This document shows positions 7,971-16,406 of a DNA stretch of 64,000 nt, one piece after another. This DNA is from Microvirga antarctica (lineage in GTDB: Bacteria > Pseudomonadota > Alphaproteobacteria > Rhizobiales > Beijerinckiaceae), in contig NZ_JAGEMM010000001.1 of assembly GCF_017921815.1 (NCBI RefSeq), positions 1,240,001-1,304,000 on the forward strand, given 5' to 3'. Below the pieces are notes generated by a model. The model saw nothing but the letters and a program-made list of their open reading frames with translations. It did no database searches and had not been told where the DNA came from. The number at the start of each line of letters is the position of its first letter. Position 1 is the stretch's first letter. Position numbers and translations under genes: made by a program.

Positions 7971-9952
7971 AAGGCCTGACCGATGCTGACATAAATGGAG
8001 ACTGGCTTATCGCCGGGTCGGCGATCGAGCGGCGCTGCCACATCGAGCCGAATGGGTCCAATGGCCGTATAATAGCGCAGTCCGAGTCCGGCCGAGAACC
8101 GCATCTTGTCTTCGAAATCCGGAAAGCCGGAATCGAACGCCCCGCCCGCATCCACGAACGGCACGATTCCGATCGTATCGGTGACCTTGATGCGTGCCTC
8201 GAGAGAACCCTCGAGCAGGCTGCGGCCGCCCACAACAAAGCCGAACGGTCCCTGCGGGCCGATGCTCTGATAGCGGAAGCCACGCACCGAACCGCCGCCG
8301 CCGGCGAAGAACCGGAAATTCGCCGGGATATCCTCAAGCGACGCGCCAACGATCGATCCAAATCCGATGCGGCCGGCGAGAATGTAGCGAGAATCCTCGT
8401 CAAGGGAATAATACGCCGAGGCCGAGGCCTTGCTCACCGTCATGCCCACCGTGGAGCCGAAAAATGTCGGGTAGGGAACAACCGACGCAGTCAGGCGCAT
8501 GCCGCGCGAGGGGTCGAGCGGCTTGTCGGTGGAATCGTAGGTAACCGATACCGGCGTGCCGACGACGAGGTAATCGACCTGCCCAAGCACGTCGCTCGTC
8601 TGGCCCTTCTGCACCTGCAGGCCGCCCTGAACCGAGAAGGTATCGCTGAATCGGTGTCGGATGAAACCGGTCAGATCCGCGAAACGGCTGGTGTAGCCGC
8701 CGAAGCGGTCGCCACCGGTGCGATCGCGCTCAAGCGTTCCATCGATCAGCAGGTCGTTGCGCGTTCCGTAAAGCGCCGGCTTGAGGAAGCTCGCCTTGAA
8801 CCGACCGCCGATGTCGGATGGCTCAATGTCGTCGAACCGTTTGATCCGTGTCCCGTCATTGCGGGGCGCGAGAAAGATATCGGATTCCAACCGCAGGCGC
8901 TCCGCACCGCCGAACAGGTTGCGATGTTCCCAATATCCATGCAGAGCCGGCCCGTCGATGGTGGAGTAGCGCGCCGAAAAGCCCACCACACGCGGCTTTC
9001 TCTCTGTCACTTCAACGAAGACAGGCAATTGGCCATTGGCGTCGAGGGTCTCAGCTTCTCGAATGCGGACCGACCCGAGCGCCTGAATCCGCCCGACGGA
9101 TTTGCGCATATCGGCGATGGCCTTCGGCGAATACGGATCGCCTTGTTCGGCATAGACGAAGGACCGGATCACCGCCGGGTCGACAGTCTCCGCGCCGGTG
9201 ACCGTGATCGGCCCGATGGGAGCCACTGGCCCCGGTGCGATCGCGAATGCGACATCCATGATCCGCTGGGGGTGAAAGACGATCGGATCGATCGAGACGG
9301 CTTTGGCCAGCGGACGTGACTGCGCCCGAAAATGATCCACCATGCGCGCCTGTGCAGCCCTGAGATCCGCCGAACGGGCCGGATCGCCGGCCGACAAGCC
9401 CACAACCTTCGGAGGCAATTCCTGCGCTGTAAAGGGAAGCCGCGTCTGCGCATCGTTTGTCGCAATGGCGCGCAACGCGAAGAGCGGTCCGGTCTGCACA
9501 CGCACGGCGATGGGCACCACGTCCCGCGCACGGTAGGCATTGGCAGCCCGAGCAGCACGGCCGGGATCCTCGCCGAGGGTCAAGGCCGTTCCGGCGACGT
9601 CGAAGGACAGTGTCGCGTTGTAATATCCCAGTCCCCAAAGGGCATCGAGAAGCGGGCCGAAATCCGCCTGGGCGCGCCGCGCAAGGGAATCGCCTTCGGC
9701 CGGCGGCTCGTTGCGCAGGCGATACAGCCCGGATGTATCCTTCAATGTCTGCTCGACAGCCTTGGCATCGCCTTCAACCGCGAACGTCACAACGTACGGA
9801 AGGGATTGCGCCGATGGCGTCGGTGGCGTTTCCTTGGAACCGAACCATCCAAAAAGGTCGAGGGCCTGCGCTTCGCTTCTCTCAAAAACGGCAATGTACG
9901 CCACAAGACATGCTGACAATGAGAGCGCTTGGCGCCACGGCGATCGATGCAT
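7967..9952 (-). CDS. tamA: Outer-membrane assembly protein TamA (Omp85 family)
   Basis: The 661-residue precursor begins MHRSPWRQALSLSACLVAY, with a signal peptide ending near RSEAQA. Three POTRA-type repeats follow (about 50-300; one reads GPITVTGAETVDPAVIRSFV), then a 16-strand barrel. The barrel carries the Omp85 VRGF loop motif (GGGGSVRGFRYQSIGPQG) and ends in Phe (SIYVSIGQAF), the outer-membrane insertion signal. I chose the ATG at 9950-9952 because GGAG lies about 7 bases before it; a TTG at 9964 in the same frame would destroy that site. It is the first gene of the tamAB operon and divergent from the L,D-transpeptidase gene, with 271 bases between. Confidence 0.93.
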   Translation of the reverse strand: MHRSPWRQALSLSACLVAYIAVFERSEAQALDLFGWFGSKETPPTPSAQSLPYVVTFAVEGDAKAVEQTLKDTSGLYRLRNEPPAEGDSLARRAQADFGPLLDALWGLGYYNATLSFDVAGTALTLGEDPGRAARAANAYRARDVVPIAVRVQTGPLFALRAIATNDAQTRLPFTAQELPPKVVGLSAGDPARSADLRAAQARMVDHFRAQSRPLAKAVSIDPIVFHPQRIMDVAFAIAPGPVAPIGPITVTGAETVDPAVIRSFVYAEQGDPYSPKAIADMRKSVGRIQALGSVRIREAETLDANGQLPVFVEVTERKPRVVGFSARYSTIDGPALHGYWEHRNLFGGAERLRLESDIFLAPRNDGTRIKRFDDIEPSDIGGRFKASFLKPALYGTRNDLLIDGTLERDRTGGDRFGGYTSRFADLTGFIRHRFSDTFSVQGGLQVQKGQTSDVLGQVDYLVVGTPVSVTYDSTDKPLDPSRGMRLTASVVPYPTFFGSTVGMTVSKASASAYYSLDEDSRYILAGRIGFGSIVGASLEDIPANFRFFAGGGGSVRGFRYQSIGPQGPFGFVVGGRSLLEGSLEARIKVTDTIGIVPFVDAGGAFDSGFPDFEDKMRFSAGLGLRYYTAIGPIRLDVAAPLDRRPGDKPVSIYVSIGQAF

Positions 9953-10223
9953 CCAGTTCTCCAACGGCCGCAGACAGCGGCATCATTGCGGAATTTTTGT
10001 GATTGTGGCGAAATCTAATGGCCGATTGGTGATCAAACCGCCAGTCTTCCGATCGGTTCAGGTGCGACATCGCTTTAGCCTTAACAGGACGTTTCGACCT
10101 GTCGGCAAACGCCGCAAAACGCGCGCCGTCGTTCCGTTTTCGCCAAACCCGATGTAACGCTGTTATGCGGTCTGATCGAGTTCTGTTAGCATTAACGGCG
10201 CCTTAAACGGAGGTCGTTAGCGT

Positions 10224-11435
10224 GTGGCTTTGCGATCATCCGTGAGCCCTTCGATGAGTGTCAGACTCAAGACCGTCCTGTTCATTACCGCGGCGTATTT
10301 CCTCTCAGGTCCCGCACACGCGCAGCCGGAGATGCGCTTGCTGGAGCCGAACCCGGTGGTGCAGATAGCGCCGTTGCAAGCGCCACTGCTGACGACGCAG
10401 CCCGAGCCACGGCAGGATCCCATCGGCGCGCTGATCGAACAACAGAAGGCTCCGCCAAAACCCAGGCTCACCGCCACCGAATTGATCGCCGGTTCCGAAG
10501 TCCAGGCACTGGCGACCGCGCCTCTCGGGATCGGCGAACAGAGTGCGATGATCCTGCGATTGCAGGTCATGCTTGATCGCGCACATGCCTCACCGGGTGT
10601 GATCGATGGCTATAACGGCGACAATGTTGCAAAAGCCGTTGCGGCCGTCGAGGCGATGCTGGGTCTGCTAGCCGACGGAGTGCTCGACCAACAGGTGTGG
10701 AGCACGCTCACGCTGACCCACCCTGCACCCCCACTCACGACCTACACGATCAAACCCGAGGATGTCGCAGGTCCGTTCGTGCCTGACATGCCGAAGGATT
10801 ATGCCGAGATGGCAAAGCTGGAGCGCCTTGCCTATCGCGATCCGCTCGAACTGCTCGCCGAGAAATTTCACATGAGCGAGGACTTGCTCCGGCAACTGAA
10901 TCCGAGTGCCAATCTGTCCGAAGCCGGAACGGCGATCATTGTGGCCAATGTTGCAGGGCCTGCCTCGGCAAAGGTCGTGCGGCTCATTGCCGACAAGGGC
11001 AAGCGACGTCTTCTCGGCTTCGATGCGAGTGGGACGCTGGTGGTGTCCTATCCGGCGACCATCGGCAGCAGCGATCTGCCGTCTCCCGTGGGCACGCATC
11101 TGGTCAGGACCATCGCGACCGACCCGGAATATTGGTACAGGCCGAAGGTGAATTTTCAGCAGGGCAACAACACCCAGGCGCTGCGCCTTGCGCCCGGTCC
11201 CAACAACCCTGTGGGGAGCGCATGGATCGGGCTCGACAAGCCGACCTACGGCATCCACGGGACGCCATCGCCCAACAAGATCGACAAGACCAACAGCCAT
11301 GGCTGCGTTCGTCTGACCAATTGGGATGTGCGTGAACTGGCAAAGCTGGTGCAGCCAGGCGTGGTTGTCACGTTTCTGGAGCCGGACGCCGGCCTGCCGG
11401 AGCCCGAGGTCGTTGGCAGCATCGCGAAGCGATGA
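10224..11435 (+). CDS. L,D-transpeptidase (YkuD/ErfK family) with N-terminal peptidoglycan-binding-like region
   Basis: The 403-residue exported protein has a signal peptide (TVLFITAAYFLSGPAHA), a Pro-rich linker, a peptidoglycan-binding-like region (about 100-165, MILRLQVMLDRAHASPGVID) and a YkuD catalytic domain (about 245-385). The catalytic motif is GIHGTPSPNKIDKTNSHGCVRL with nucleophile Cys near residue 361 and the conserved His upstream. It should form 3-3 peptidoglycan cross-links or attach proteins to peptidoglycan in the periplasm. The GTG start has GGAGG ten bases upstream; a downstream ATG at 10254 would also keep the signal peptide. Confidence 0.9.
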   Translation: MALRSSVSPSMSVRLKTVLFITAAYFLSGPAHAQPEMRLLEPNPVVQIAPLQAPLLTTQPEPRQDPIGALIEQQKAPPKPRLTATELIAGSEVQALATAPLGIGEQSAMILRLQVMLDRAHASPGVIDGYNGDNVAKAVAAVEAMLGLLADGVLDQQVWSTLTLTHPAPPLTTYTIKPEDVAGPFVPDMPKDYAEMAKLERLAYRDPLELLAEKFHMSEDLLRQLNPSANLSEAGTAIIVANVAGPASAKVVRLIADKGKRRLLGFDASGTLVVSYPATIGSSDLPSPVGTHLVRTIATDPEYWYRPKVNFQQGNNTQALRLAPGPNNPVGSAWIGLDKPTYGIHGTPSPNKIDKTNSHGCVRLTNWDVRELAKLVQPGVVVTFLEPDAGLPEPEVVGSIAKR

Positions 11436-11566
11436 GGGACGAGAAAGTCCCCTTTCTCACAGCGCGCGCGCCATGCGCCTGCCGGACGCATCGAAATCAT
11501 GCTCATTGCGTCCCTGACGGGCGCAAAAGTGGTTGCTATCCGCCAAGCTCTCACCATTTCTAGAGG

Positions 11567-12274
11567 ATGACTCGCAAGAACGACAATGGGGATATCCAAG
11601 CTGTGGCCGCAAACCTGAACCCCGAGATCCAGGCTCACCTCGGCGAGCAGTTGCGCGCGCTCTATGGGGATCCGACCGCCCAGAAAATTCCGCGCGACCT
11701 GACTCAGTTGCTGGCGCGTGTCTCGCAAGTGATCCGCGCCCATCAGGAGCCTGTCGACCAAGCCTTTATCGACGGCATCATGAGCAGCATCCCGAACCTG
11801 CGAGGGTTCGCGATTTCGCTCACGAAGAATATCGACCGCGCCGAAGACCTTGTGCAGGACACGGTCCTGAAGGCCTTGAGCAAGCGAGAGAGTTTCCAGG
11901 AGGGCACGAACCTCCGGGCATGGCTGTTCACCATCCTGCGGAACAACTTCTTCTCGACCCATCGCAAGAAGGGGCGCGAGGTCGAAGACGCGGACGGCGC
12001 TCACGCGGCCACTCTCGTGACGATTCCGGACCAGCATGACAAACTGGTTCACCAGGATCTGCAGGCCGCCCTCGCCCGTCTCTCGCCCGACCAGCGGGAC
12101 GTGATCATTCTCGTTGGGGCGGAGGGGATGTCATACGATGAAGCGGCGGCTGCTCTTGGCTGCGCGGTCGGCACGGTCAAAAGCCGGGTGAACCGTGCCA
12201 GAAATCGTCTGGCCGAGCTGATGGGTCTCGCAGGTGAAGACGGAATCGGCGGCTCTCGTTCGACCAGCACCTGA
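11567..12274 (+). CDS. EcfG-type general stress sigma factor with N-terminal NepR-like domain
   Basis: The 235-residue protein has two parts. Residues about 17-57 (LGEQLRALYGD, then IPRDLTQLLARV) match the core of NepR, the anti-sigma factor of the alphaproteobacterial general stress response, whose pattern is (I/L)G-x-x-LRA(M/L)Y-x-x-V-x-x-x-(V/I)P-x-x-(F/L)-x-x-LL. Residues about 68-222 are an EcfG-type sigma: region 2 with RAEDLVQDTVLKAL, FQEGTNLRAWLFTILRNNFF and HRKKGREVEDADG, then region 4 with LSPDQRDVIILVGAEGMSYD and LGCAVGTVKSRVNRARNRL. NepR and EcfG are normally separate genes. Both parts are in one frame without a stop. GAGG abuts the ATG; a GTG at 11603 could also start and would keep the NepR part. 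Confidence 0.85.
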   Translation: MTRKNDNGDIQAVAANLNPEIQAHLGEQLRALYGDPTAQKIPRDLTQLLARVSQVIRAHQEPVDQAFIDGIMSSIPNLRGFAISLTKNIDRAEDLVQDTVLKALSKRESFQEGTNLRAWLFTILRNNFFSTHRKKGREVEDADGAHAATLVTIPDQHDKLVHQDLQAALARLSPDQRDVIILVGAEGMSYDEAAAALGCAVGTVKSRVNRARNRLAELMGLAGEDGIGGSRSTST

Positions 12275-12372
12275 GACATAGTGTCCAGTCCGCCTCTTAC
12301 GCCACAAAAAATTGTGCAGTGCAGCAACTGATCCGGTCGCCTAGTGTTGTCACCCGATTGAGGATGAGCATA

Positions 12373-13563
12373 ATGGCCGGACTTGGTAATACAGTTGCAG
12401 ATCTTTTGAGGCAGCAGGCGTCGTGGCGTTCCAATCTTTCTGATGGGATGGAGCCCACCACTGTGCCCGAAGTCAGGGGCGCGGGCATTTTGGACGAGAT
12501 CGACGAGACCGGCCCAAATCCCGGAAACCTGCGAATGTTTCGCTATTCGCCACCCGACATGCGGGCGAACGCCGCTCTCGTCGTTGTTCTGCATGGCTGC
12601 ACGCAACGGGCAGCGGCCTATGCGGATGGTGCCGGCTGGGTGGAACTCGCGGACCGCTTCGGCTTCTGTCTTCTCATGCCGGAACAGCGCCGCACCAACA
12701 ATCCCAATCTCTGCTTCAACTGGTTCTTGCCCGGCGACACCACGCGCGGTGCCGGCGAAGTCACGTCCATCCGCGAAATGATTTCGCGGACCGTCGCGGA
12801 TTGCCGGATCGACCCCTCGCGCGTCTTCATCACCGGCCTGTCGGCCGGCGGCGCCATGACGTCCGCCATGCTGGCGACCTATCCCGAGGTTTTTGCGGGG
12901 GGCGCCGTCATTGCAGGACTGCCTTATCAGAGCGCTACCGACATTCCGGGCGCGTTCAAAGTGATGTCCGAAGCCCGGACCTTGCCGTCCCGGGACTGGG
13001 CCGCCCTTGTCCGCCAAGCCTCCCAGCACAAAGGGCCATGGCCGAAGGTGTCCATCTGGCACGGCGCGGACGACCGGACGGTCGATCCGATCAACGCCGC
13101 GGAAATCGCCAAGCAATGGACCGAGCTCCACGGAACTGGCCAGAAACCGGATCTCGTCGAGCCTCATGACCTCTACACAAGACGAGCGTGGTCCGCTGCC
13201 GATGGGAAACCGGTCGTCGAAGAGTATATCGTCCCGGGCCTTGGCCATGGCACGCCCCTCGACACCGGCAGTGGGGACGACCAGTTCGGCGCGGCAGCGC
13301 CTTTTCTCCTCGAGGCCGGCTTGTCGTCGAGCCTGCGCATTGCCCAGTTCTGGGGGATCGCGACAGTTCCGGAACAAACTTCCGCGCCGGCGCCAGCCCC
13401 GTCGAGGGTTCAATCGACCGGCGTCTCAACCGACGTGGCGACGCTTGCCCGGCCGACGACAGCGACCCGGGAACGTGTCGAACGCAAAGTCGAGACACCG
13501 GAGCGGTTCGATGTCGGGGCCATCATCAATCGCGCCCTGCGCAACGCCGGTCTTTTAAAATAG
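12373..13563 (+). CDS. PHB depolymerase family esterase
   Basis: The 396-residue alpha/beta-hydrolase belongs to the extracellular-type PHB depolymerase/feruloyl esterase family. It shows ALVVVLHGCTQ (oxyanion-hole region), GLSAGGAMTSAMLATYPEVF with the nucleophile Ser near residue 157, WHGADDRTVDP with the Asp, and VPGLGHGTPLDTGSGDDQ with the His. There is no signal peptide, so it may act inside the cell. The C-terminal tail is a Pro/Ala-rich linker and then a short region. I chose the ATG at 12373 (MAGLGNTVADLL) because GAGGA precedes it by nine bases; earlier in-frame starts at 12319 and 12364 are possible. The substrate (polyester or aryl ester) cannot be read from the sequence. Confidence 0.85.
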   Translation: MAGLGNTVADLLRQQASWRSNLSDGMEPTTVPEVRGAGILDEIDETGPNPGNLRMFRYSPPDMRANAALVVVLHGCTQRAAAYADGAGWVELADRFGFCLLMPEQRRTNNPNLCFNWFLPGDTTRGAGEVTSIREMISRTVADCRIDPSRVFITGLSAGGAMTSAMLATYPEVFAGGAVIAGLPYQSATDIPGAFKVMSEARTLPSRDWAALVRQASQHKGPWPKVSIWHGADDRTVDPINAAEIAKQWTELHGTGQKPDLVEPHDLYTRRAWSAADGKPVVEEYIVPGLGHGTPLDTGSGDDQFGAAAPFLLEAGLSSSLRIAQFWGIATVPEQTSAPAPAPSRVQSTGVSTDVATLARPTTATRERVERKVETPERFDVGAIINRALRNAGLLK

Positions 13564-13589
13564 TGTGGGCGAACGTTCGGTTTCGACGC

Positions 13590-13614
13590 GGAACCGGCTT
13601 GGTCGCGGGAAGTT
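13590..13614 (+). promoter_or_regulatory. Candidate EcfG promoter upstream of the DUF892 gene
   Basis: GGAAC at 13590-13594, 16 bases, then AGTT at 13611-13614. The -35 is exact and the -10 has one mismatch from CGTT. It lies 36 bases before the ATG at 13650. DUF892 proteins are typical targets of general stress sigma factors. Confidence 0.5.
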
Positions 13615-13649
13615 GATGAGGCGATCGACACCCGCGACAGGAGCCCAGA

Positions 13650-14144
13650 ATGGCAAAGACTGAAAAAACGCTCGACGACCTTTTCCTTCACACGCTCAAG
13701 GACATCTACTACGCCGAGAAGCAGATCCTGAAGGCGCTTCCCAAAATGGCCAAGAATGCCGAATCGGAGGAACTCAAGGCAGCGTTCGAAACCCATCGCG
13801 AGCAAACCCAAGGGCAGATCGAGCGACTCGAAGAGGTGTTCAAGATGCTGGGCAAGCCAGCGCGCGGCGTTGCCTGCGAGGCGATCAACGGCATCATCGA
13901 GGAAGGCAAAGAACTCATGGAGGACTTTGCCGACAGCCCTGCTCTCGATGCGGGCATTCTGGCCGCCGCTCAGGCCGTCGAGCATTATGAAATCACGCGG
14001 TACGGGTCGCTCAGGACATGGGCGAACGAGCTGGGCATGAAAGATGCCGCCAAACTTTTCGACGCGACCCTCAAGGAGGAAAAGGACACCGACCTTCTCT
14101 TGAGCCGCATGGCTGAGAGCCGCGTCAACGTCAAAGCTGCCTGA
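13650..14144 (+). CDS. DUF892 (YciE/YciF-type) ferritin-like protein
   Basis: The 164-residue all-helical protein starts MAKTEKTLDDLFLHTLKDIY and contains the family's ferritin-like four-helix core. The carboxylate and His positions are visible in AEKQILKALPKMA, THREQTQGQIERLEEVF, AAQAVEHYEITRYGSL and TLKEEKDTD. Related YciF proteins form dimers with a di-metal site; they are induced by osmotic and general stress and their reaction is unsettled. The ATG follows GACAGGAG. A candidate EcfG promoter precedes it and a strong terminator follows. Confidence 0.92.
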   Translation: MAKTEKTLDDLFLHTLKDIYYAEKQILKALPKMAKNAESEELKAAFETHREQTQGQIERLEEVFKMLGKPARGVACEAINGIIEEGKELMEDFADSPALDAGILAAAQAVEHYEITRYGSLRTWANELGMKDAAKLFDATLKEEKDTDLLLSRMAESRVNVKAA

Positions 14145-14166
14145 CGCGCAGAAGTCGCTATATAAA

Positions 14167-14193
14167 AAAGCCCCCGCCATCGGCGGGGGCTTT
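14167..14193. terminator. Bidirectional intrinsic terminator
   Basis: The stem GCCCCCGCC (14170-14178) with GGCGGGGGC (14182-14190), 3-base loop, extends by AAA/TTT pairs on both sides, with AAAAAA on one side and TTTC on the other. It sits between the convergent DUF892 and DUF2188 genes. Confidence 0.85.
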
Positions 14194-14220
14194 CACATGG
14201 ACAGCGTCGCGGATCAACGC

Positions 14221-14466
14221 TTACTTCGTGTCTCTTACGCTAGTCGTCGGGCGATCACTGCCGCTAGCCGTTTCCTCGTGCCACTCGCCCTTGGAATCCT
14301 CGTATTCGATCGGACCCGTTTCGCCGGGAGCCTGCTGCTCGCTGGCAGCGCGCTCTGCTGCCTTCAAGGCTTCCGCATGAGTCGCAAACGGCTCTGAGAA
14401 CACACCCTGCGCCTTGTAGGCCCAGCCTCCGTCGTGTTCTACAATCTCGTACAAAACCTTCGTCAC
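14221..14466 (-). CDS. DUF2188-like small protein
   Basis: The 81-residue protein begins with GTG and a strong AAGGAG site. It starts MTKVLYEIVEHDGGWAYKAQ, the short beta-beta-alpha pattern of DUF2188, then GVFSEPFATHAEALKAAERA, and ends in a Gln/Glu/Ser-rich tail. The function of the family is unknown. A candidate EcfG promoter sits 27 bases upstream, so stress regulation is likely. Confidence 0.75.
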   Translation of the reverse strand: MTKVLYEIVEHDGGWAYKAQGVFSEPFATHAEALKAAERAASEQQAPGETGPIEYEDSKGEWHEETASGSDRPTTSVRDTK

Positions 14467-14492
14467 GACTGTTCTCCTTGTTGCATCAGGCG

Positions 14493-14518
14493 AATGAGTG
14501 AGAGGTCGAAGTGGTTCC
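14493..14518 (-). promoter_or_regulatory. Candidate EcfG promoter upstream of the DUF2188 gene
   Basis: Minus strand: GGAAC (14518-14514), 17 bases, CATT (14496-14493). The -35 is exact and one -10 base differs from CGTT. The element ends 27 bases before the GTG at 14466. Confidence 0.45.
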
Positions 14519-14749
14519 GGCTTTTAACCGACAGCGCGGGTCGATAGAAGCGCCACGACGCGAACGGTCTTTCTCCGAGCAACACGCAAGACAGACTTCG
14601 GGACGTATCCAACGCAGACGGTGGCGTGAAGCTCTGGAGCGTGCGCGGGTCTTGGGAAGCGTGGGTCTTGAGAAGCGCCGGTGAAAGGTGGATCGCGTCC
14701 ATCGGTACACGATACCATGGCGCCGCACGAAGCGGCACCAGATTGCTTT

Positions 14750-15103
14750 CTATTTGCGCGCCTTGCGGGCGGCATAGCGAGCGTCCCGGGCCACTTTTCG
14801 CTCGATTTCGAGAGCTGCTTCGCGGGCTTCGCGCTCGGCGGCTTCCGTTTCGGCGGCCACATGGGCTTCCTGACGGGCCTTTTCTTCGGCTGCCAGCCGG
14901 GCTTTTTCCTCGGCCGCGCGCGTAATTCCACGCTCGGCGAGGCGCTGGTCACGAGCCTTGGCCACGGCTTCGCGCTCGGCGCGGCGCTCGGCAACCGCAG
15001 GATCGTCCACACTCGGGCGTGCCTTGAATTTCTCCAGCAATGCCTTCTTGGCGTCCGCAGCAGTGGTCAGTCTCTCGTTGAAATCCTTCTTGAGGCTCTT
15101 CAC
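14750..15103 (-). CDS. DUF6481 family coiled-coil protein
   Basis: The 117-residue protein begins VKSLKKDFNERLTTAADAKK at a GTG preceded by AAAGGA. From about residue 30 it is almost entirely Ala, Glu, Arg and Lys (ERRAEREAVAKARDQRLAER, then repeated EKARLAAEEKAR-like heptads), giving a long charged helix ending DARYAARKARK. The start and the end match the DUF6481 proteins I know from Rhizobiales. Function unknown; a basic coiled coil could bind nucleic acid, but that is a guess. The frame is open further upstream but that part has no start site. Confidence 0.75.
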   Translation of the reverse strand: MKSLKKDFNERLTTAADAKKALLEKFKARPSVDDPAVAERRAEREAVAKARDQRLAERGITRAAEEKARLAAEEKARQEAHVAAETEAAEREAREAALEIERKVARDARYAARKARK

Positions 15104-15340
15104 GTCAGTCCTTTGTTCAGTACGATCACGATCCGGAATATTGCCGATAGCCCTACGACGTTGGCTTATCGTCATCAATCGTAAAATGCCCGTGAGGCGA
15201 TTCTTCGGCAAAGACCGTCTTGACTCGGCCTGATCCGTCGCGCGGAGGCCCCTGTTGCAAAGCGTGGCAGTGGCCGATCGGCGCAATTGGGCTATCATCG
15301 GCAACCCCTGAGTTGGCGCCGACAGCAAAAAGGACAATCG

Positions 15341-16165
15341 ATGCATACCCAACCCATGGTAGAGCTCAGCGACGGCCGGTCGATTCCCCAATTGGGCTTC
15401 GGAGTCTGGAGAATCCCCGAAGACGAGACCTCCTCAGTCGTTCAGCAGGCGATTGCTGCCGGATACCGCTCCATCGACACGGCCGCGATCTACCAGAATG
15501 AGCGTGGCGTCGGCCTTGCCATCCAAGAATCCCCGGTGGACCGCTCGGAGCTTTTTATCACCACCAAGCTCTGGAACGAGGAGCAAGGCTTCGACACCAC
15601 CATGCGGGCCTGCACTGAAAGTCTCAGGAAGCTGCAGCTGGATTCAGTCGATCTTTACCTGATTCACTGGCCCCTGCCGAAGCGCGACAGATATCTGGAC
15701 ACATGGCGGGCCTTCATCAGGCTGCGGGAGGAAGGCAAGGCGAAATCGATCGGGGTGTCGAATTTCACGGTCGCCACGCTGCAGCGTCTGATGGACGACA
15801 CAGGAGTCGCTCCAGTCCTCAACCAGATCGAATTGCACCCCCGGTTTCAGCAGCGCGAACTGCGCGAATTCCACGCCAAACACGGGATTGCAACAGAATC
15901 CTGGTCACCCCTTGGGCGCGGCGCGTTCCACGATCCGGCCATTGCGGCGATCGCGGAAAAGCACGGCAAAAGCCCGGCGCAGATCGTGCTGCGCTGGCAT
16001 CTTGACAGCGGGTTGATCGTGATTCCCAAATCGACGACTCCCGCACGGATCCGCGAGAACTTCGACCTGTTCGGCTTCACACTGGATTCCGACGACATGG
16101 CGGCCATCGCAAAGCTGGATGACCCGGCCGGGCGCGTCGGCTCGCATCCGGACACGATGGAATAG
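15341..16165 (+). CDS. Aldo/keto reductase, 2,5-diketo-D-gluconate reductase type
   Basis: The 274-residue TIM-barrel oxidoreductase contains LGFGVWRIPEDETSSVVQQA, the tetrad Asp and Tyr in IDTAAIYQNE, the Lys in TTKLWNEEQG and the His in DLYLIHWPLP. The NADPH-binding end reads VIPKSTTPARIRENFDLFGF. It resembles DkgA/DkgB and YafB reductases, which reduce small carbonyls such as methylglyoxal and diketogluconate using NADPH in the cytoplasm. The ATG has AAAGGA upstream. It is monocistronic and followed by about 240 bases without a gene. Confidence 0.9.
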   Translation: MHTQPMVELSDGRSIPQLGFGVWRIPEDETSSVVQQAIAAGYRSIDTAAIYQNERGVGLAIQESPVDRSELFITTKLWNEEQGFDTTMRACTESLRKLQLDSVDLYLIHWPLPKRDRYLDTWRAFIRLREEGKAKSIGVSNFTVATLQRLMDDTGVAPVLNQIELHPRFQQRELREFHAKHGIATESWSPLGRGAFHDPAIAAIAEKHGKSPAQIVLRWHLDSGLIVIPKSTTPARIRENFDLFGFTLDSDDMAAIAKLDDPAGRVGSHPDTME

Positions 16166-16406
16166 CGGGGAAGTGGCTGACGCCGAAGACATGCACATCA
16201 AGTGCGTGAGGTGACAACAGACGGCCGTCAGGGATTCCCTCCCAGACGGCGCGTGTTCGGCATCCACCACCCTACAGTCGAGACCCGAATGGCCCAGAAC
16301 CTTCGATTTCCTGATAGGAATCGAATTCGACGACGGTTCCGATGGTGGGGAAAATGCACGGCTCCCACATGGTATCAGGGGCTCGCTGTCGGTCCCCATC
16401 GCCATC

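Noticed and set aside
11436..11456. Small hairpin GGGAC/GTCCC after the first L,D-transpeptidase gene
   Set aside because: Only a five-base stem, followed by a weak CTTTCT; too little to call a terminator.
14463..14738. A 91-codon minus-strand frame overlapping the DUF2188 promoter and start
   Set aside because: It runs through the ribosome binding site and start of the supported gene and shows no family features.
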